Positions 24,445 through 27,997 of a stretch of 27,997 nt of DNA are shown in pieces. Origin of the DNA: CAYWMD01 sp964458575 (GTDB lineage Bacteria > Verrucomicrobiota > Verrucomicrobiia > Limisphaerales > JADLHS01). The notes under the pieces are model-generated. The model did no database searches, was not told the origin of the DNA, and saw only the letters and a program-made list of their open reading frames with translations. Both the position numbers and the translations under genes were made by a program. How positions within the stretch are numbered: position 1 is the first letter of the stretch; each line of letters starts with the position of its first letter. The stretch lies in the NCBI GenBank assembly GCA_964458575.1, contig CAYWMD010000077.1, positions 1 to 27,997 of the forward strand. The letters are read 5' to 3'.

Positions 24445-24722
24445 CTTTAGCACTGCTTTCGGTTGGCGACGAGTTCAGCGCCACCTGTTGCGCCGACCTG
24501 CCCCGCCGAGTTCAGACACGTCGCGCCAAAACGAAGTGAAGGCAGATGAAGGCGGATGGCGCATGGAAGACTGGAGAGCTTCTTTGCGGCTCCGCGACTT
24601 CGCGACTTGGCGTCAACATTTCTCGCAGGCGAGGCGGGAAGGTAGCGAGTTGGTACGGTGGTTCAAGATCGTATGACCATCCGCTCCTCTCCTGGTTGAA
24701 GCGACATCTACAACACATTGGT

Positions 24723-24735
24723 GCGGCAAAGCCGC
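24723..24735. terminator. Hairpin after the beta-repeat protein gene
   Basis: GCGGC-AAA-GCCGC lies 18 bases past the stop of the large minus-strand gene. It could end or protect that transcript. There is no T-run on the minus strand after it, so it is not a standard intrinsic terminator. Confidence 0.35.
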
Positions 24736-24752
24736 GGAGACGGGCTGGTCCG

Positions 24753-27236
24753 TTACTCCACTGCCAACCGGAAGAACCGTTTTGCATCGCTAAACGCGAT
24801 CACGTTGGTAAAATTCACATTCCCAACAGAATCAAACCGATTTGTTGCGCATAGAATCCATTCCGCAACGGGCAGGGCAACATTCGTTGAGGTGAGGAGA
24901 TAACATAAATCGTAGGGAATTCCGTTTGAAGCTGAGATCGTTATGTTGCCACTCGAAAGAGAAACGACGGCGACGGCAGGTGGCGGAGTTGGAACGCTGA
25001 AGATCCTCAGCGTACCGTCCACATTCAACTGGTTGGTGTTCCATTTCAGGGTGGGGCTCGGTGAGGGAGGTGAAAGGCTATTAAACATTCCCGAGTAATT
25101 GATAGCGCTGAAAAGCTTGAATGAATTCCCGCTGCTAAGTGAGCCATTCAAATTCGTAAGCTGCAAAGTGCCGCCATAAATCACGTTTGCCAGGCCAATG
25201 AAGTTGTCGTTCGTACCCGTCGCTTCGTCCAATTCCACGCATGTCGTGCTGCCGCTGTCCAATGTCAGACTGCCGTTGATAGCGAGTTGGCCGACCGAAG
25301 TTCCCGGCGAGACTGCCCCGCCACCGACCACAGAGACGTTCCCAAGGATCGTTCCATTCCCTGTAAGATGACCGTTATTGGTGATCACCAAACCGTTGGC
25401 GAAAGAATGTGTGCCATCGCCCAAAAGCTCATACGTGGCCGGAGAGACACCGTCACCGACAGTGAAGGGTGAGCCGTTCGTCACCAATGTGTTTCGGGTT
25501 TGTAACCTTCCCCCGTTAAGGTTCAACCTGCTTTTACTCCCGTTCGTCAGCAGCAACAAATCGGTTACAAGGAGTCCGTCAGTCTGTGTTAACGTCCCGC
25601 GACGCACGTCCACCACGCCGGTCGAGGTTTGGTTGGTGGCAATAATGTTGCCACCGTTGATCGTGACGACATTGTTGCTCGATGTACTGACAAAACCGAC
25701 ATAACAGGTGGATGCGCGGACAGTGCCGTTGCCACTGACGATCAACTGATTTCGGCTGCCGTTGTATCCGGCGTAGAGACGCGACTGGTTGATCCACCAA
25801 GACCCGGAGCCCGACACAAAGACCAAATTGTTGCTGCCATAAAAGTTATCAGAGTTGCCTCCTATGTAACCCGTAGAGTTGAGCACAGCGCCGCCATCAA
25901 GCACTGTCAATTGGTTTGAGTTTCCGCCTCCGCCAACCGTGAACAAGGATAAGTTTGTCCAGAGTGAACCTGGGCCTGAAACTACCACGTCATTGTTATT
26001 GCCGCCCATGCCCAAGCCAACGGCTCCGTCGTAGGCGAAAATCCTGCCCCCATTGGAAACAACCAAATGGTTGAACGAGCTGTAACTACCCACGTCTAGG
26101 TTATACCTGTTCGTCCACGTTGAACCTGCTCCACTGACAACCGCCGAGTTGTTCGTGCTCGAGGCCGTGCAGGCAAGACAAGCGCTTTCGTTCGCGACTA
26201 CAATCCCGCCGTTAGTTACCAACAAGACGTTGGCCGAGCCAACACGGCCGACATCAAATTCAAGGCTACAAATCAACCTGCCGGCATTAGCGACAACGAG
26301 TGTGTTTGATCCCCCTTCATCTCCACAATAAAAACTGCCGCTACTTCGCCAAAGCGAGCCCGGATCGGAAATGAGCGTAAAATTGTTCCCGCTGAACGAA
26401 TATCGCCCAATACGGCTCGACCCGCTCTGTAGCACTCCACCATTGGTTACGGTCAACGAGCTGTTGTAACCATTGTAGCCGACGTACAGCGTCGTATCGT
26501 TCGTCCACGACGCACCTGGATCAGCCACCGAGGCAGCGTTGTTGCTGCCGCCGAAACCCACGTAACCGATGTCACTGGAAAGCTTGCCGCCGTTCGTCAC
26601 AACCAGCCGATTGAATGAGCCTCCCGAACTGCCGACAAGCAGACCGAAATCAACCGCGCAACGCGAGCCAACACCTGACACGAGCAGCAAGTTATTGCTT
26701 GCCGACAGTCTGGCTCCGATGGTCATCCCATCGCTGTTCAGCAGCCCACCATTCAGAATTTGCAATTCGTTAAGCGCGCCTTCGTACCCAACGTAAAAGC
26801 TGGCGCCGCAATCCCACGCAACACCGGTCCCTGTCAGAATCGCACCATTGCTTGTAGCCGACGCGTTCGCACCGATAACGGCGTTACCGGTGTTTGTTAT
26901 CGTTGCGCTGTTCGTGAGCAACAACAAAGTATATGAGCCATTTGTGCCGATGGTAATGTCGCTCGCGATGTTTGTGATAGCGCCATCCAAAATGTTCGTT
27001 TGCCCGTCGGCCACCAATTGAGCCTGCGCCATCGTTGGCAATCGCACCAGAATCCAAGCGATTAACAAGCAACGACCGAGGTCCACGAATGCTATCCCCA
27101 GCTCAGAACGCGGCCTCCGGCCAGTTTCTACGACTTGAACTCGCCTCAAGGAGCCATGGGGAAAGATTGTGCGCTTGGCGAACGATGGGAAGTCAATCGC
27201 AACTCGAAAACCGCAAAGACTGGTGTCTCTATTCAT
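24753..27236 (-). CDS. Exported beta-repeat protein (T5SS/PEP-CTERM-type repeats)
   Basis: This 827-residue protein has a long N-terminal extension and then a hydrophobic signal segment (LGRCLLIAWILVRLPTMAQA, cleavage near residue 72). Residues about 115-510 contain about seven units of roughly 52 residues with the pattern NN..VSGxGSxWTN...L.VGxxG..N.L.V.NGG, as in proteins with T5SS/PEP-CTERM-associated repeats; the marker GSxW recurs near 141, 244, 296, 374, 426 and 481. They should stack into a beta-helix. The last third has NGSLTLDSGST and a proline-rich hinge and ends FFRLAVE, a common Verrucomicrobiota tail. No outer-membrane barrel, PEP-CTERM or LPXTG sorting signal is seen, so its anchoring is unknown. 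A good promoter and an AGG-containing site support the ATG at 27236. Confidence 0.82.
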   Translation of the reverse strand: MNRDTSLCGFRVAIDFPSFAKRTIFPHGSLRRVQVVETGRRPRSELGIAFVDLGRCLLIAWILVRLPTMAQAQLVADGQTNILDGAITNIASDITIGTNGSYTLLLLTNSATITNTGNAVIGANASATSNGAILTGTGVAWDCGASFYVGYEGALNELQILNGGLLNSDGMTIGARLSASNNLLLVSGVGSRCAVDFGLLVGSSGGSFNRLVVTNGGKLSSDIGYVGFGGSNNAASVADPGASWTNDTTLYVGYNGYNSSLTVTNGGVLQSGSSRIGRYSFSGNNFTLISDPGSLWRSSGSFYCGDEGGSNTLVVANAGRLICSLEFDVGRVGSANVLLVTNGGIVVANESACLACTASSTNNSAVVSGAGSTWTNRYNLDVGSYSSFNHLVVSNGGRIFAYDGAVGLGMGGNNNDVVVSGPGSLWTNLSLFTVGGGGNSNQLTVLDGGAVLNSTGYIGGNSDNFYGSNNLVFVSGSGSWWINQSRLYAGYNGSRNQLIVSGNGTVRASTCYVGFVSTSSNNVVTINGGNIIATNQTSTGVVDVRRGTLTQTDGLLVTDLLLLTNGSKSRLNLNGGRLQTRNTLVTNGSPFTVGDGVSPATYELLGDGTHSFANGLVITNNGHLTGNGTILGNVSVVGGGAVSPGTSVGQLAINGSLTLDSGSTTCVELDEATGTNDNFIGLANVIYGGTLQLTNLNGSLSSGNSFKLFSAINYSGMFNSLSPPSPSPTLKWNTNQLNVDGTLRIFSVPTPPPAVAVVSLSSGNITISASNGIPYDLCYLLTSTNVALPVAEWILCATNRFDSVGNVNFTNVIAFSDAKRFFRLAVE

Positions 27237-27247
27237 CGCACCTGAAC

Positions 27248-27263
27248 CTTCCAGAATCGGAAG
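27248..27263. promoter_or_regulatory. Possible operator 1
   Basis: CTTCCAGAATCGGAAG has inverted CTTCC/GGAAG ends. It overlaps the expected transcription start of the beta-repeat gene, just downstream of its -10 box. It matches 27294-27309 at about 11 of 16 bases. Confidence 0.4.
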
Positions 27264-27265
27264 CT

Positions 27266-27293
27266 ATTAAACCACAGGCTTCGCTACTGTCAA
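27266..27293 (-). promoter_or_regulatory. Sigma70-type promoter for the beta-repeat protein gene
   Basis: On the minus strand TTGACA (27293-27288) is a perfect -35 box, followed by a 16-base spacer and TTTAAT (27271-27266), five of six matches to the -10 consensus. Transcription would start near 27259, leaving a leader of about 22 bases that includes GGAAGG and CAGGT before the ATG at 27236. Confidence 0.5.
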
Positions 27294-27309
27294 CTTCTGA
27301 ATTTGGAAG
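27294..27309. promoter_or_regulatory. Possible operator 2
   Basis: CTTCTGAATTTGGAAG lies directly upstream of the -35 box of the beta-repeat promoter and abuts the ATG of the XRE gene. With operator 1 it brackets the promoter, 46 bases centre to centre. Confidence 0.4.
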
Positions 27310-27549
27310 ATGCGACAGTCGCAGAACATCATCGGCCCGCGAGTACGAACATTGCGTCAGAAGCAAGGTCTGACCCAGGCCATGTTGGCGGCACGGCTGG
27401 GCGCTCTGGGGTGGGACGTGCATGAGAACACGATTACAAAGATTGAAACTCGTCTGCGTTGCGTCACTGACGGAGAAGTTGTGATCCTTGCGGAAGCATT
27501 GAGAGTCAAGATTCGCGACTTCTTTCCGGATAAACCCAAGTTGTTTTGA
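27310..27549 (+). CDS. XRE-family helix-turn-helix regulator
   Basis: This 79-residue protein is a single helix-turn-helix domain of the Cro/C1 type: RVRTLRQKQGLTQAMLAARLGALG (about 11-34) is the first helices and turn, and NTITKIETRLRCVTDGEVVILAEAL (about 40-64) holds the recognition helix region and the following helix. It ends just after KIRDFFPDKPK, with no effector domain. It is divergent from the large beta-repeat gene, whose promoter lies in the 73-bp gap between them, so it may regulate that gene and itself. GGAAG touches the ATG and is too close to act as a normal ribosome-binding site, so translation may start leaderless. Confidence 0.85.
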   Translation: MRQSQNIIGPRVRTLRQKQGLTQAMLAARLGALGWDVHENTITKIETRLRCVTDGEVVILAEALRVKIRDFFPDKPKLF

Positions 27550-27694
27550 TTCCGCGGGCCTTTGAATGCCATTTTCCGTCCACCTATCTTCCTGCTCGCC
27601 TCTAGCTGGTCTCGGGAATCCGTGCCGGAGGTTTCCGCCAAGCTCAAAGAACCGAACACGAAGGAAAAGAAATTTGAGGACGTGGTTAAAGAAG

Positions 27695-27869
27695 CCGAAC
27701 AGGCGGCGGTGCTGGTGCTGGTGTATTAAGGCAGTTGACGCGAATTGCGCGAATTGTCGCGAATGGAATTTAATTCGTGAAATTCGTGTCAAAGCCTTTT
27801 CCGTGTTTTGCGTTATTCACGGTTGAACGATGCCGGAACAGGCGGCGGTGCTGGTGTTGGTTTATTAAG
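27695..27869. repeat. Direct repeat flanking a hairpin-bearing insert
   Basis: About 36 bases at 27695-27730 recur at 27833-27869 with only a few differences (core GAACAGGCGGCGGTGCTGGT). Both copies end in TATTAAG, and both can encode EQAAVLVLVY followed by a stop. Between them lie about 100 bases with the 27735-27792 hairpin. Confidence 0.65.
27735..27792. repeat. 58-bp imperfect hairpin
   Basis: A 21-base left arm (27735-27755, containing GCGAATTGCGCGAATT) pairs with 27772-27792 at about 18 of 21 positions, with a 16-base loop. The arms are themselves built from repeated GAATT units. Confidence 0.65.
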
Positions 27870-27941
27870 TAGGGCGCGTCGCTCCGCGCGCGCCGCTCAT
27901 CCGCACACCAAAGACGGCGTGCACGGAGCGACACGCCCTAC
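27869..27941. repeat. 73-bp element with 28-bp inverted arms
   Basis: Arms begin GTAGGGCGCGTCGCTCCG and end with its near complement CGGAGCGACACGCCCTAC; the full 28-base arms have about four mismatches and a 17-base loop. The GTAG...CTAC ends match those of the 110-bp element at 21949. Confidence 0.75.
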
Positions 27942-27962
27942 CGAAGAGTGTTGAAACGCTTG

Positions 27963-27997
27963 CCCTCACCCCGGCCCTCTCCCATCCGATGGGAGAG
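27963..27997. repeat. Terminal hairpin repeat, right copy
   Basis: Inverted copy of 1-35: CCCTCACCCCGGCCCTCTCC followed by a hairpin CTCTCCC-ATCCGAT-GGGAGAG that shares bases with it. Confidence 0.75.

Larger units (their letters stand above)
24273..24752. other. 480-bp repeat-rich non-coding stretch
   Basis: No convincing gene is visible. The stretch holds a motif CAACGCAAAGTCGCCAAGAC with its continuation (24319-24344) of a type often dispersed in bacterial genomes, a partial inverted relative near 24587-24613, an imperfect palindrome (24373-24444) and a hairpin at 24723-24735. Open frames on both strands are short, Arg/Pro-rich and unlike the neighbours. Confidence 0.55.
27550..27997. other. 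Repeat-rich end of window, no complete gene
   Basis: A stop-free frame follows the XRE stop in the same frame (27550-27729) and ends in EAEQAAVLVLVY plus TAA; it has no clear start and looks like the 3' end of a gene that is otherwise missing. The rest is hairpins: 27735-27792, 27869-27941 and the terminal repeat at 27963-27997. I see no tRNA, rRNA or CRISPR. Confidence 0.5.

Noticed and set aside
24546..24854. 102-residue plus-strand open frame
   Set aside because: It crosses repeat DNA and the end of the beta-repeat gene; composition is not protein-like.
24753..27236. Tandem-repeat DNA resembling a CRISPR-like array
   Set aside because: Periodicity of about 156 bp is at the protein level (52-residue units) with diverged codons; there are no identical direct repeats with spacers.
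27229..27792. 187-residue minus-strand open frame
   Set aside because: It is antisense to the XRE gene and runs through hairpin repeats; no domain is visible.

Overview
The window is a GC-rich bacterial segment, most likely from Verrucomicrobiota (Limisphaerales/Pedosphaera-like lineage). This is inferred from the gene mix: a type II prepilin-like protein, Tat-exported glycosidase and FG-GAP proteins, a DUF4838 protein, a T5SS/PEP-CTERM-type repeat protein, and many short palindromic dispersed repeats between genes. Few starts have a clear Shine-Dalgarno sequence. Both ends of the window carry the same hairpin repeat in opposite orientation, so it may be a whole contig that broke at repeats.

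Region 1 (133-8656, all minus strand), in transcription order: a TPR lipoprotein, a CvpA-family membrane protein, DNA primase DnaG, a prepilin-like secreted protein, a Tat-exported GH29 alpha-L-fucosidase and a DUF4838 secreted glycosidase-like protein. The last two are 3 bases apart and look like a small glycan-degradation unit.

Region 2 (about 8759-10396, plus strand) holds an exported DUF362-like protein and a small single-pass membrane protein.

Region 3 (10447-21809, minus strand) is a long run: a Tat-exported FG-GAP/VCBS beta-propeller protein, then six tightly packed or overlapping genes (NodB-like deacetylase, DegT-type PLP aminotransferase, isochorismatase-fold protein, Gfo/Idh/MocA oxidoreductase, sodium:solute symporter, APH-type kinase), then an exported amidohydrolase. 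The six-gene core looks like one import-and-conversion pathway for an amino or N-acyl sugar or cyclitol, but its substrate cannot be read from sequence. It is the best candidate here for an undescribed metabolic system.

Region 4 (21810-27997) is accessory. It has an RlmI-like rRNA methyltransferase whose coding sequence contains a 57-bp in-frame palindromic element that folds as a perfect cloverleaf, with a second, 110-bp element of similar architecture just upstream. It continues with a RelE/ParE-type toxin-antitoxin pair, a large exported beta-repeat protein with a good promoter, a divergent XRE regulator with possible operators around that promoter, and repeat-rich gene-poor DNA.
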